Shown: in pieces, positions 8,563-16,434 of the stretch
How positions within the stretch are numbered: the stretch's first letter is position 1
How the letters are laid out: each line of letters opens with the position of its first letter
Source of the DNA: JADGQM01 sp964505935
GTDB lineage: Bacteria; Desulfobacterota; Syntrophobacteria; Syntrophobacterales; Syntrophobacteraceae
Length of the DNA stretch: 25,828 nucleotides
Assembly (NCBI GenBank): GCA_964505935.1
Contig: CAZDKX010000030.1
Span: 1 to 25,828, forward strand
Reading direction: 5' to 3'
Made by a program: the position numbers and the translations under genes
The notes under the pieces: generated by a model
Database searches by the model: none
Told to the model about the DNA's origin: nothing
The model's input: only the letters and a program-made list of their open reading frames with translations

Positions 8563-8581
8563 AAAAAGGTTCAGCTGTCAA
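8553..8581 (-). promoter_or_regulatory. Probable promoter of the tRNA-Leu gene
   Basis: On the minus strand a perfect TTGACA (8581-8576) is followed after 17 bases by TAAATT (8558-8553), four of six matches to the -10 box. The tRNA 5' end is about 32 bases downstream of the -10 box, leaving room for a short leader. Confidence 0.6.
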
Positions 8582-8620
8582 GGTCTATTTTCCTCGCGCT
8601 GGGAGGTATATCATTCCTTC

Positions 8621-9568
8621 ATGGAAGTTTTTCAAGGTATTGAAAATATCCAACGGTCCCTCAAGAACCCCGTGCTCACCATCGGCAATTTTGATGGCGT
8701 TCACCGGGGCCATCAGGCCCTGTTTCGGAAAGCCCGGGAATGGGCGGACGAGTTGAGGGGCGAGTCCATTGTCCTGACTTTCAACCCTCATCCCCTGCAG
8801 GTATTGGCCCCCGACCAGGGGCTTGTCTTCATCACTCCTCACGAGCGGAAGCTGGAACTGATTGCTCTGTGCAGCATCGATGTAGCCATCGTGGTGCCTT
8901 TCAACATGGAATTTGCGCGGATGTCTGCCAGCGATTTTGTGAAAGTGCTGCTGGTGGACAGGATTGCACCGAAAGCCATTGTGGTGGGCGAGGACTATCG
9001 CTTCGGCAGTGGGCGTGAAGGAGATACTCACTATCTGCAGCGAATGGGTGTCCAATACGGCTTTCGCGTGGAGACGGTTTCTGGAGTCGAGTTGGACGGC
9101 ACGGTGGTGAGCAGCACGCTGATCCGGCAGCTCATTCAAGAAGGAGACCTCCCGGCGGCCAACAGTCTCCTGGGACGCTTCTACGAAGTCTCCGGTCCGG
9201 TGGTGCCCGGTCACCAAAGAGGCGGACGATTGCTTGGGTTCCCCACCGCCAACATCAGCATTGGCAGCCAGGCCCCTCCCAAGCTGGGGGTTTATGCAGT
9301 GCGGGTGCAGGTGGGGGAGACGATCTACGGCGGCGCTGCCAATGTCGGCTACAACCCCACTTTTGGGGGAACGGAGCTGAGCATTGAGGCCTTTCTGTTT
9401 GATTTTAATGAGAACCTTTATGATCGGTTCATCAGAGTCTATTTCCTCGAGCGTTTGCGCGACGAGAAGCGCTTCTCCGGCCCTGACGAACTGGCGACGC
9501 AGATCCACAAAGACGTGGCCAAAGCTAAGGAGATTCTGAGCAGGAGGGCACCCTCATTTCCGCAGTGA
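8621..9568 (+). CDS. ribF: Bifunctional riboflavin kinase / FAD synthetase
   Basis: This protein makes FMN from riboflavin and then FAD from FMN in the cytoplasm. The N-terminal FAD synthetase domain carries GNFDGVHRGHQ near residue 25 and a later SSTLIRQLI, matching the nucleotidyltransferase signature. The C-terminal flavokinase domain carries the phrase LGFPTANI, followed by YAVRV, NVGYNPTFG and EAFLFDF. At 315 residues it is the usual length. The frame extends upstream to 8549, but ATG 8621 begins the family's normal N-terminus and has GGGAGG at 8601-8606, a longer than usual 14-base spacing. It is expressed alone, divergent from tRNA-Leu. Flavin supply fits a genome with flavoproteins such as the one at 16584. 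Confidence 0.97.
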   Translation: MEVFQGIENIQRSLKNPVLTIGNFDGVHRGHQALFRKAREWADELRGESIVLTFNPHPLQVLAPDQGLVFITPHERKLELIALCSIDVAIVVPFNMEFARMSASDFVKVLLVDRIAPKAIVVGEDYRFGSGREGDTHYLQRMGVQYGFRVETVSGVELDGTVVSSTLIRQLIQEGDLPAANSLLGRFYEVSGPVVPGHQRGGRLLGFPTANISIGSQAPPKLGVYAVRVQVGETIYGGAANVGYNPTFGGTELSIEAFLFDFNENLYDRFIRVYFLERLRDEKRFSGPDELATQIHKDVAKAKEILSRRAPSFPQ

Positions 9569-9929
9569 TCACTCCATCACCGTTCCCCTTGGTTTTCGCT
9601 CAATCGTCCTCGCAGTCCTGTCGTCTCTCTCGTGAATCCAGTCCGCGGCTGTTGCGTTGATTGGCATCCTCACACAACGTGCTCTGTGGTTCCCCGCTTG
9701 CTACTCCGTAACGTACATGCTAGGATGACCATGTTGAGGCCTGGAGATTCCGGCCGTCTCACCTTCGAGTAGCTTCTGCGGTTATTTCACAACAGTTGCC
9801 CGGCAGCGTACGTAGTATTGAGGGAGCCCCTTGGTCCCGGCTGGCGCCGGGGGACAAATGCCGAAGACAGCTCGATGCAGACGGAGGCCGAGAGCGCCTG
9901 GATGAGGGAATGGAGAGAAGGAGAAGAGC
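9569..9929. other. Intergenic region without a recognised gene
   Basis: These 361 bases between ribF and the redox group hold no convincing ORF. Visible features are a TGG-N10-TTGCT pair that could be a weak sigma-54 promoter (9687-9702) and a GC-rich hairpin around 9834-9855 (TCCCGGC with GCCGGGGA) close to the next gene. No terminator with a T-run was seen after ribF. Confidence 0.6.
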
Positions 9930-10499
9930 ATGAGAAAAACCGCTTTAGGGGTGCTTGGGTGGGTATTGATCATTGCCGGAGTACTGGTTTTGGTGGGAGG
10001 CGCCCAGGCGGAGCTCGGTCCACCACCCGAGGGTGGAACGCTGCCGGATATCAGCCTTCCGGTTCCCACCCAACCCGCAGAACAGCAATACCTTGGGGTG
10101 AAGAATGAAGGCACCTTCAAGCTCTCTGACATTCGCGCCGAGGTGGTTGTCATTGAGGTTTTCAGCATGTATTGCCCCTTTTGTCAGAAGGATGCCCCCT
10201 CGGTCAATGAGCTCTTTCGCCTGATCGACCAGGACAAAAATCTCAAAGAAAAAGTCAAGCTCATCGGTCTCGGGGCCGGGAACTCTCCTTTTGAAGTCAA
10301 TACCTTTCGGACCGCTTATACGGTCCCCTTTCCCCTTTTTGCCGATCCCGACTTTGCCATCCATAACGCCCTGGGCAAGGTTCGGACCCCTTATTTTATC
10401 GCCTTCAAAGTCAACAAGGCCGGCTCGCACAAGGTTGTTTATTCGAAAGTGGGGAGCTTTGGCGAACCGCAGGATTTTGTCAAGCGCATCACGCAGTGA
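9930..10499 (+). CDS. Exported thioredoxin-fold protein with CPFC motif (TlpA/ResA-like)
   Basis: This 189-residue protein probably acts in the periplasm as a thiol-disulfide oxidoreductase. An N-terminal signal peptide or anchor (residues 1-27, ending GGAQA) precedes a thioredoxin fold. The active site is Cys82-Pro-Phe-Cys85 within VFSMYCPFCQ. A Thr-Pro pair (RTPYFIAF) near residue 150 fits the cis-proline loop next to the active site. The ATG at 9930 has AGAAGGAGA seven bases upstream. It starts a run of redox genes and lies 27 bases ahead of an exported 1-Cys peroxiredoxin, for which it could be the reductant. Family is clear; the partner and substrate are inference. Confidence 0.87.
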   Translation: MRKTALGVLGWVLIIAGVLVLVGGAQAELGPPPEGGTLPDISLPVPTQPAEQQYLGVKNEGTFKLSDIRAEVVVIEVFSMYCPFCQKDAPSVNELFRLIDQDKNLKEKVKLIGLGAGNSPFEVNTFRTAYTVPFPLFADPDFAIHNALGKVRTPYFIAFKVNKAGSHKVVYSKVGSFGEPQDFVKRITQ

Positions 10500-10526
10500 G
10501 CGTGAACGAAGAAAGGACTGAAACCC

Positions 10527-11135
10527 ATGAGGATGGGGAAGATATTGCCTGGACTGGCTGTTTTCCTGTGTCTGAGCGTCTTGCCGGTGATGGAGGGCAA
10601 GGCGTTGGCCGCATCGGAACAATTTCAAGGTCGGATCTTTGCGTTCGAGAACCTCAAACCTCAAGACAGTCAACCCAAGCTCAAAGCCGGTGACCAGGCC
10701 CCTGATTTCCGCCTGCCCTCGGTTTCCGGGGAGGCGGTTTCGCTGAGCCAGTTCAAGGGCAAGAAGAATGTGGTGATTTCGTTTGTTCCTGCTGCCTGGA
10801 CTCCGGTTTGCTCGGAACAGTGGCCCGGGTACAATCTGGCAAAAAGCCTGTTTGAGCAAAACGATGCCGTGATTATCGGCATCACTGCGGATAACCTGCC
10901 CACGCTTTTTGCGTGGACGCAGCAGATGGGCGGGGTATGGTTTCCGGTACTGTCCGATTTCTGGCCTCACGGCGAGGTATCCGGCAAGTATGGCGTGTTG
11001 CGCAGCGACGGCACTTCAGAGCGGGCCCTTTTTGTCATCGATAAACAGGGCGTCATTCGGTATATCGACATTCATGATATCAACGTAAGACCGAACTTGG
11101 AGGAATTGGTCCGCGAGCTTTCGAAACTCAAGTAA
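10527..11135 (+). CDS. Exported AhpC/TSA-family peroxiredoxin, 1-Cys type
   Basis: This 202-residue protein has a cleavable-looking signal peptide (about 1-29, ending ALA-AS) followed by a peroxiredoxin domain (GDQAPDFRLPSVSG onward). The peroxidatic site follows PxxxTxxC: Pro88, Thr92 and Cys95 in VPAAWTPVCSEQ. The mature part shows no second cysteine, so it should be a 1-Cys enzyme that needs an outside thiol. The neighbouring CPFC protein 27 bases upstream is a natural candidate. It would reduce hydrogen peroxide or alkyl hydroperoxides outside the cytoplasmic membrane, useful to an anaerobe meeting oxygen. An AGGA-like site lies about 14 bases upstream of the ATG. Family is certain; export is predicted from sequence. 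Confidence 0.92.
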   Translation: MRMGKILPGLAVFLCLSVLPVMEGKALAASEQFQGRIFAFENLKPQDSQPKLKAGDQAPDFRLPSVSGEAVSLSQFKGKKNVVISFVPAAWTPVCSEQWPGYNLAKSLFEQNDAVIIGITADNLPTLFAWTQQMGGVWFPVLSDFWPHGEVSGKYGVLRSDGTSERALFVIDKQGVIRYIDIHDINVRPNLEELVRELSKLK

Positions 11136-11180
11136 GGGAGCCGCAAGAAACTCTGTTGGACTGAGATCAGGAGAGAGAAA

Positions 11181-11369
11181 ATGGCCAAGAAGAAAAGAGT
11201 CATGGTTCACGGAGAATGCCCTCAATGCGCCTGTGGCGATGTATCGTTCGTCGCTCCGGAGACCATGCAAGAGAAATACATCGGCCCTGCGGAGGAGGTG
11301 GAAATTCTTTGTCCAAGCTGCGGCACCAGGCATAAGGGAAAACTGGTTGTCGAAGAGGAAGGGGATTGA
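11181..11369 (+). CDS. Small zinc-ribbon protein
   Basis: This 62-residue protein has two CxxC pairs, CPQC (with a further Cys two residues on) near the N-terminus and CPSC near residue 47, as in a zinc ribbon. An acidic tail follows. AGGAGAGA about five bases upstream supports the ATG. It is 45 bases after the peroxiredoxin gene and is probably co-transcribed. I do not recognise a named family. A metal-binding or redox-sensing accessory role is possible but only guessed from its position. Confidence 0.8.
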   Translation: MAKKKRVMVHGECPQCACGDVSFVAPETMQEKYIGPAEEVEILCPSCGTRHKGKLVVEEEGD

Positions 11370-11399
11370 GGGTTGCTGCTCTCCCTGGCTCCGCTGGGC

Positions 11400-11417
11400 C
11401 CCAAGCTGGAGCTTGGG
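11400..11417. repeat. Perfect intergenic hairpin
   Basis: CCCAAGCT, two bases, then AGCTTGGG form a perfect eight-pair stem, extended by GGC/GCC with a bulge. It lies between the two small zinc-ribbon genes and has no T-run, so it is more likely an RNA-processing or stability element than a terminator. Confidence 0.5.
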
Positions 11418-11502
11418 CGCCGGGGTAGTCAGCAGGCAAGGGGGGCGGCGTTGGTTGATTGACATCGTAGCATCAAGTTATGGATCGGAAAGGAAGGGAG
11501 TC

Positions 11503-11706
11503 ATGAAGACACCTGCACATTGCCCCGGTTGGCAGAGTTTCAAGGACCTCAAGTCGTTTGTCTGCAAATGCCCTGATTGTGGCAAGGAAAAGGAGATTTT
11601 CTCCGACGAATTCAACAAGCCTCACATCTGTGGAGGATGCGGCAAGGAAATCGATTTTTCGCGATGCACCATGACCGGGTCGGCTTCGAGTAAAGATCCC
11701 CGTTAA
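11503..11706 (+). CDS. Small zinc-ribbon protein
   Basis: This 67-residue protein contains CKCPDC followed by HICGGC, a four-cysteine zinc-ribbon pattern, between the phrases FKDLKSFVC and GKEIDFSRC. The ATG at 11503 is preceded by AGGAAGGGAG. The open frame runs further upstream to 11233, but that part would overlap the preceding gene and has no ribosome site. It is the second small zinc-ribbon gene in the redox group. Function is unknown. Confidence 0.8.
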   Translation: MKTPAHCPGWQSFKDLKSFVCKCPDCGKEKEIFSDEFNKPHICGGCGKEIDFSRCTMTGSASSKDPR

Positions 11707-11787
11707 GCGCCGGACACTTTTCCGCTCGCTTCTTTTTGCGCTTCCACCATAATCGCCACCAGGTTCTTTTCCCTGCAGGACACGCTG

Positions 11788-11824
11788 GGGAGGGAAAGCC
11801 GCAGGCACACTCTCCCTCCCTTTT
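11788..11824 (+). terminator. Possible Rho-independent terminator
   Basis: GGGAGGGA (11788-11795) pairs with TCCCTCCC (11813-11820) and is followed by TTTT. The 17-base loop and short T-run are below standard. If active it would separate the zinc-ribbon genes from the DUF255 gene starting at 11861. Confidence 0.35.
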
Positions 11825-11860
11825 CTGCATCGCGACTTTTCGCTATCCAAGGAGTGTTTC

Positions 11861-13948
11861 ATGGCCAATCGCCTCAGCCAGGAAAAGAGCCCTTATCTGC
11901 TCCAGCATGCGAACAACCCGGTTGACTGGTTTCCCTGGGGAGAAGAGGCCTTCGAGAAGGCAAAAAGCGAAGACAAACCGATCTTTCTTTCCATCGGGTA
12001 CGCTACCTGCCACTGGTGCCATGTGATGGAACGGGAGTCGTTTGAAGACCGGGAAGTTGCCGACCTCCTCAACCGTTACTTCGTCGCGATCAAGGTGGAC
12101 CGTGAAGAACGCCCCGATATTGATCATCTGTACATGACGGTGTGTCAGGTGCTGACCGGAATGGGAGGCTGGCCTCTCTCCATTTTCATGACTCCTGACC
12201 GGCAGCCGTTTTTTGCCGGCAGCTACTTCCCCAAATCCGCCCGCCTGGGGGCGACGGGTTTTACCGACATTGTGCTGCAGCTCGCCCATTTGTGGAAGAA
12301 CCAGCGTGAAAAGGTGCTGCATGCGGGTGTCGAGATCACCCGGGCGCTTCAGCCAAAACGGGCACCGGGCGCAGCCACCGAGTCGTTCGAGCCGGCGGTT
12401 ATCGAGAAAGCCTATGATGAGCTGCGAGCACGCTTTGATACGCGGTGGGGCGGCTTTGGCAAGGCGCCAAAATTCCCGACTCCGCACCAGCTCACGCTGC
12501 TCCTGAGGTGGCATGTGCGCCATCCCCACTCACAGGCCCTGGCGATGGTCGAGAAGACCCTTGAGGCCATGTACCACGGCGGGATTTACGATCAGGTGGG
12601 TTACGGCTTTCACCGCTATGCGGTGGATGAACGATGGCTGGTGCCTCATTTCGAGAAGATGCTCTACGATCAGGCCATGCTCGCCATCGCCTACACGGAA
12701 GCGTTTCAGGTCACCGGCAAGCCCGTCTACCAAAAAGCCGTTCGAGAGATTTTTACTTATGTGCTCCGTGATATGACGGATCCGCAAGGCGCCTTTTATT
12801 CCGCCGAGGATGCGGACAGTGAAGGGGTGGAAGGCCTTTTCTACGTGTGGACGCAGGAAGAGGTGAAAGCGGTGCTGGGGGAGGAAGCGGGGAGTCTGTA
12901 TTGCCGCTTCCATGATATCAGCCCGGAGGGGAATTTCGAGGATCACCGCAACATTGCCCACATCTCCAGGCCGGTTCCTGAGGCAGCCCGGCAATACGGC
13001 ATGGAGGCAGGAGCGCTGGAAGCGCTTTTGGCAGCGGCCAACCGGAAGCTTTTCGCCGTTCGCGAGCAGCGGATTCATCCTCTGAAAGACGACAAGATCC
13101 TGACCTCCTGGAACGGCCTCATGATTGCGGCTTTGGCAAAAGGGGCTCAGGCTCTGCGCGACCCTCTCCCGAGCCAGGCGGCGGCCCGGGCGGCGGATTT
13201 TATCCTGGCGACCCTGCGGCTCGATGCGGGAAGACTTCTGCGCCGCTATCGCCAGGGAGAAGCGGCTTATCCCGGGTATGCGGACGATTATGCCTTTCTG
13301 GTATGGGGCCTGATTGAACTCTACGAAGCAACCTTCCTCAGCCGTTACCTGGAAGAAGCGATCACAATCCAGCAAGCGATGCTGGAATTTTTTTGGGATG
13401 ACCAGGAGGGTGGCTTCTTCTACACCGCTCGGGACAGCGAAAGATTGCTGGTACGAGACAAGGAGCTCTACGACGGCGCCATCCCCTCGAGCAATTCCGT
13501 GGCCGCCCTCAACCTGCTGCGTCTTGGCCGGATGACCGGCAATACGAACTGGGAAACCCTGGCGGATCGCCTGTTCAAGACCTTTTTCCACATGGTATCG
13601 GATTTTCCTTCCGCCTACACCCATTTCCTCCACGCCGTGGATTTTGCCCTGGGACCCGGGCAGGAGATCATTGTTGCGGGAGATCTCGGCCATGAAACGG
13701 CGCAGACGATGGTTGCGACCATTCAGACGGCATTCCTGCCCAACCGCGTGCTGCTCCACCTCGCACCGGGCCAGGATGCCGAGAAAGTGGCGGCCCTGGC
13801 CCCTTTTGCCAAAAAGCTCCCCGTGGATGATGCTCAGGCGGTGGTTTATCTCTGTGAAAAGTTTGCCTGCTGGCATCCCATCACCACGCTTGACGAGTTG
13901 AAACAGGCGCTCGCTTTGCCCCTTGCTTTTTCCTCGACGACAGCATAA
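11861..13948 (+). CDS. DUF255 / YyaL-type thioredoxin-domain protein (SPATA20 homologue)
   Basis: This 695-residue cytoplasmic protein is full length for the family. The N-terminal domain is thioredoxin-like with the active-site motif Cys50-His-Trp-Cys53, preceded by the family signature SPYLLQHANNPVDW and followed by KVDREERPDID and GGWPLSIFMTPD. The remainder is an alpha/alpha-barrel of the N-acylglucosamine 2-epimerase type (phrases FEKMLYDQA, SAEDADSEG, KDDKILTSWNGLMI, DDYAF). The biochemical role of the family is not established; it is widespread and often counted as a redox or sugar-related protein. No signal peptide is visible. The ATG has AAGGAG about seven bases upstream. It closes the redox run that starts at 9930. 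Confidence 0.93.
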   Translation: MANRLSQEKSPYLLQHANNPVDWFPWGEEAFEKAKSEDKPIFLSIGYATCHWCHVMERESFEDREVADLLNRYFVAIKVDREERPDIDHLYMTVCQVLTGMGGWPLSIFMTPDRQPFFAGSYFPKSARLGATGFTDIVLQLAHLWKNQREKVLHAGVEITRALQPKRAPGAATESFEPAVIEKAYDELRARFDTRWGGFGKAPKFPTPHQLTLLLRWHVRHPHSQALAMVEKTLEAMYHGGIYDQVGYGFHRYAVDERWLVPHFEKMLYDQAMLAIAYTEAFQVTGKPVYQKAVREIFTYVLRDMTDPQGAFYSAEDADSEGVEGLFYVWTQEEVKAVLGEEAGSLYCRFHDISPEGNFEDHRNIAHISRPVPEAARQYGMEAGALEALLAAANRKLFAVREQRIHPLKDDKILTSWNGLMIAALAKGAQALRDPLPSQAAARAADFILATLRLDAGRLLRRYRQGEAAYPGYADDYAFLVWGLIELYEATFLSRYLEEAITIQQAMLEFFWDDQEGGFFYTARDSERLLVRDKELYDGAIPSSNSVAALNLLRLGRMTGNTNWETLADRLFKTFFHMVSDFPSAYTHFLHAVDFALGPGQEIIVAGDLGHETAQTMVATIQTAFLPNRVLLHLAPGQDAEKVAALAPFAKKLPVDDAQAVVYLCEKFACWHPITTLDELKQALALPLAFSSTTA

Positions 13949-14010
13949 GCTCCAAGCCGTTCATGGCTGCTGAGAAAGGGACTGTCCAAGAATAGCGCAT
14001 CCATATTCGC

Positions 14011-14048
14011 CGCGAAGGGCACGAGGTGATTTCTTCGTGCCCTTTGCG
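14011..14048. repeat. Long intergenic hairpin
   Basis: Arms 14011-14026 and 14033-14048 are complementary over 16 bases with two G-T wobble positions and a six-base loop. There is no T-run on either side. It sits in the 185-bp space between the DUF255 gene and the glycosyltransferases and may be a copy of a dispersed intergenic repeat. Confidence 0.6.
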
Positions 14049-14133
14049 ATTGGAAGCATGGCCGAAATCCAGCTGATCTGCTATTGGGCACCTCCCGAAG
14101 ATTTTTCTATTATTTTGGTGCGAGCTTCCAGCT

Positions 14134-14994
14134 ATGGAAATCTCAGTTGTTATCCCGGCTTACAACGAAGCACAGACGCTCGGCGAAACGATTCAGCGCA
14201 TTCACGAGTGTGTTCCCGAGGCGGAAGTCCTGGTGGTTGACGACGGCTCCACGGACAACAGCGCCCAAGTGGCGCGGGAGGCGGGAGCGTACGTGTGGAG
14301 CCATCCATACAATATCGGGAATGGCGCCGCCGTTAAAACCGGCATTCGCCTGGCGTCCGGGCACAAGATCGTGCTCATGGACGGCGACGGCCAGCACGAC
14401 CCGGCGGACATCCCGCGACTGGTCGAGGCTTCCGAGCAATACGATATGGTCATCGGCGCCCGCGACGTCCGGGGGCACGCTAACAGCCTGCGATTGACGG
14501 CCAACCAGGCTTACAATATGATCGCACGCTATGCGACACGGTTCCCGGTGAAGGACCTGACCTCCGGGTTCCGAGTCATGGAAAGGGAGACGGTTACCCG
14601 CTACCTCTATCTTCTCCCCAATTCGTTTTCCTATCCGACGACGCTGACCCTGGCTTACCTGAGAAGCGGCCGGACCCTTTGTTATCTTCCTATTCAAGCC
14701 AGGAAACGGCAAGAGGGCGAAAGCAAGATCAAGCTCTTTCGGGACGGCAGCAGGTTCCTCCTTATTCTTATCAAAATCATTACCTTTTTTTCCCCGATGC
14801 GCATTTTTCTACCCGTCAGCCTGCTTTTCTGGCTCATGGGAGTGGTGAATTACGCCATCACCTATTTCACCGCAGGTCGCTTTACTAACATGTCCGCCCT
14901 CTTCTTCATCACCTCAGTGATCATTTTCATGATCGGGCTGGTCAGTGAACAGATCACGCAACTGCGCTACGACCGCATCGAAAAGGGTGGCTGA
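14134..14994 (+). CDS. Family 2 glycosyltransferase with C-terminal membrane anchors
   Basis: This 286-residue enzyme belongs to the DPM1/DPG synthase-like branch of GT2, which transfers a sugar from a nucleotide sugar to a lipid phosphate carrier or cell-surface acceptor. The nucleotide-sugar site is visible: VVIPAYNE (5-12), DDGSTD (36-41) and DGDGQHDP (83-90), then the acceptor phrase DLTSGFRVM. Two hydrophobic helices (about 226-248 and 254-272) tether it to the inner membrane. The sugar and acceptor cannot be read from sequence. The next gene, a GT4 enzyme, starts about 17 bases after the stop, so the pair is probably one operon for a surface glycan. Confidence 0.92.
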   Translation: MEISVVIPAYNEAQTLGETIQRIHECVPEAEVLVVDDGSTDNSAQVAREAGAYVWSHPYNIGNGAAVKTGIRLASGHKIVLMDGDGQHDPADIPRLVEASEQYDMVIGARDVRGHANSLRLTANQAYNMIARYATRFPVKDLTSGFRVMERETVTRYLYLLPNSFSYPTTLTLAYLRSGRTLCYLPIQARKRQEGESKIKLFRDGSRFLLILIKIITFFSPMRIFLPVSLLFWLMGVVNYAITYFTAGRFTNMSALFFITSVIIFMIGLVSEQITQLRYDRIEKGG

Positions 14995-15010
14995 CCAACA
15001 TCATGGCCTC

Positions 15011-16312
15011 ATGGCAAATCCCATTATGGTCGATCGCCCATCAATGAATTTCCGCTCGTCTGCTCGGCCGGTCAAGAACGTGCTGGTGGTAACGTCTACC
15101 TTCCCAAGATGGCCAGGCGATAAAGACCCCCCTTTTGTCTATGAACTCTGTCGCCGCCTCTGCAAGACCTTCCATGTTATGGTCCTGGCACCCCATGCTC
15201 CGGGGGCGAAGACCAGAGAAACGCTGGAGGGACTGGATGTTTTTCGCTTCCGCTATTTTTGGGAAGCTGGCGAGAGGCTGGCCTATGGCAGCAAGCAGGG
15301 GGGCGGGGGCATTCTTGCCAATCTGAAGCAGCAGCCCTGGTGTTATGGCCTTGTGCCCCTGTTCTTTCTTGCCGAAGTGATCGCCGCGGTCCGCCTGTTG
15401 CGCCGAGAGAGGGTCGATCTGATTCATGCCCACTGGCTGATTCCCCAGGGGCTGGCGGCGGTCTTGGCTGTCCGGCTGGCTCGAATTTCCGTACCGATCC
15501 TCTGCACCTCGCACGGCGCCGACCTTTTTGCCCTCCGAGGATCGCTCTGGGAGGCTATCAAACGTTTCGTCATCGGATCGAGCAGTGGCCTCACGGTGGT
15601 CAGCCAGACCATGCGCGACAGGCTGGTCACCATGGCAGGGGACACTACCCCGATCCGGGTCATTCCCATGGGTGTCGATCTCGAGGCACGCTTCTTCCCA
15701 TCCCCCAAGCCGCGCAAGAAACAGTCCCTGCTGTTTGTGGGGCGACTGGTGGAAAAAAAAGGCCTCGAATACCTCATCAGCGCCTTGCCGCCCATCCTGA
15801 AAAGATACCCCGGGGTTACGCTCACCATCGTCGGGAGTGGGCCGGAGGAGGCTGCAGCTCGCAGCCTCTGTGGAGCCCTCGGCGTTGTGCCGCAGGTTCG
15901 CTTCCGCGGTGCCCTTCCCAACCCGGAAGTGACGGCTCTCTATCAAGCCTCGGAAGTCCTCATCTTCCCTTCCATAGTGGCCAAGGACGGCGACCAGGAG
16001 GGGTTTGGGCTGGTGATGGTGGAGGCCATGGGATGTGAATGTGCCGTCATTGCCACAGACCTGCCTGCGATTCGCGACATCGTCGTTGACGGGAAAACGG
16101 GTTTGATTGCGCCGGCCAAGGACCCGGCGGCTCTGGCCGATAAGATCATGATGCTCCTCGAAAACCCTGAATTATGCTGTTCGTTGGGTCGCGATGGCCG
16201 CAGTTTTGTATGGGAACGCTATGACTGGCAGAGTATTGCCGCGCTGTACCAGGCCTTCTTCGAGGAATTGATGGTCCGTGGCTGTCGTGATTATGGCGGG
16301 ATTATGGCGTGA
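15011..16312 (+). CDS. Family 4 glycosyltransferase (GT-B fold)
   Basis: This is a cytoplasmic GT-B glycosyltransferase of about 433 residues. The N-terminal Rossmann half starts with NVLVVTSTFPRWPGDKDPPF and contains AHWLIPQG and CTSHGADLF. The C-terminal half carries VIPMGVDL, LLFVGRLVEKKGLEYLI, GSGPEE and the EX7E donor-site region (EGFGLVMVEAMGCECAVIAT). Substrate is unknown; relatives build exopolysaccharide or lipopolysaccharide chains. The start is uncertain: the open frame reaches 14945 inside the GT2 gene, and ATGs at 15011, 15026 and 15044 all lack a clear ribosome site. I chose 15011 as the first ATG outside the GT2 gene. Translational coupling to GT2 is possible. Confidence 0.9.
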   Translation: MANPIMVDRPSMNFRSSARPVKNVLVVTSTFPRWPGDKDPPFVYELCRRLCKTFHVMVLAPHAPGAKTRETLEGLDVFRFRYFWEAGERLAYGSKQGGGGILANLKQQPWCYGLVPLFFLAEVIAAVRLLRRERVDLIHAHWLIPQGLAAVLAVRLARISVPILCTSHGADLFALRGSLWEAIKRFVIGSSSGLTVVSQTMRDRLVTMAGDTTPIRVIPMGVDLEARFFPSPKPRKKQSLLFVGRLVEKKGLEYLISALPPILKRYPGVTLTIVGSGPEEAAARSLCGALGVVPQVRFRGALPNPEVTALYQASEVLIFPSIVAKDGDQEGFGLVMVEAMGCECAVIATDLPAIRDIVVDGKTGLIAPAKDPAALADKIMMLLENPELCCSLGRDGRSFVWERYDWQSIAALYQAFFEELMVRGCRDYGGIMA

Positions 16313-16407
16313 AAAGGCGGGATTGAGCGGCCGCCATCACTTCCGTGCTAGCGGCAGGATCATGCCAAAGGGTTGACCTCCTTGCCTCCGGAAGGGCATA
16401 TCAGGTT

Positions 16408-16425
16408 TTGGCATTACTCTTGCTA
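16408..16425 (+). promoter_or_regulatory. Sigma-54 (-24/-12) promoter candidate
   Basis: The sequence reads TTGGCATTACTCTTGCTA. GG (16410-16411) and GC (16422-16423) are exactly ten bases apart. The whole fits the consensus YTGGCACGRNNNTTGCW with only the CG after TGGCA changed to TT. Transcription should begin near 16435, at the foot of a hairpin and about 30 bases ahead of a strong terminator. Confidence 0.6.
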
Positions 16426-16434
16426 ATGTTAGCG

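Noticed and set aside
8560..8581. TATAAT on the minus strand as the -10 box of the tRNA promoter
   Set aside because: It lies only 13 bases from TTGACA, too short for sigma-70; TAAATT at 17 bases fits better.
8549..8620. N-terminal extension of ribF
   Set aside because: The TTG start at 8549 lies within the promoter region; the family N-terminus begins at ATG 8621.
12530..13876. A 448-codon open frame on the minus strand
   Set aside because: Antisense shadow of the DUF255 gene in GC-rich DNA; no recognisable domain or ribosome site.
14945..15010. N-terminal extension of the GT4 gene into GT2
   Set aside because: The added residues lie inside the GT2 coding region and do not resemble a GT4 N-terminus.
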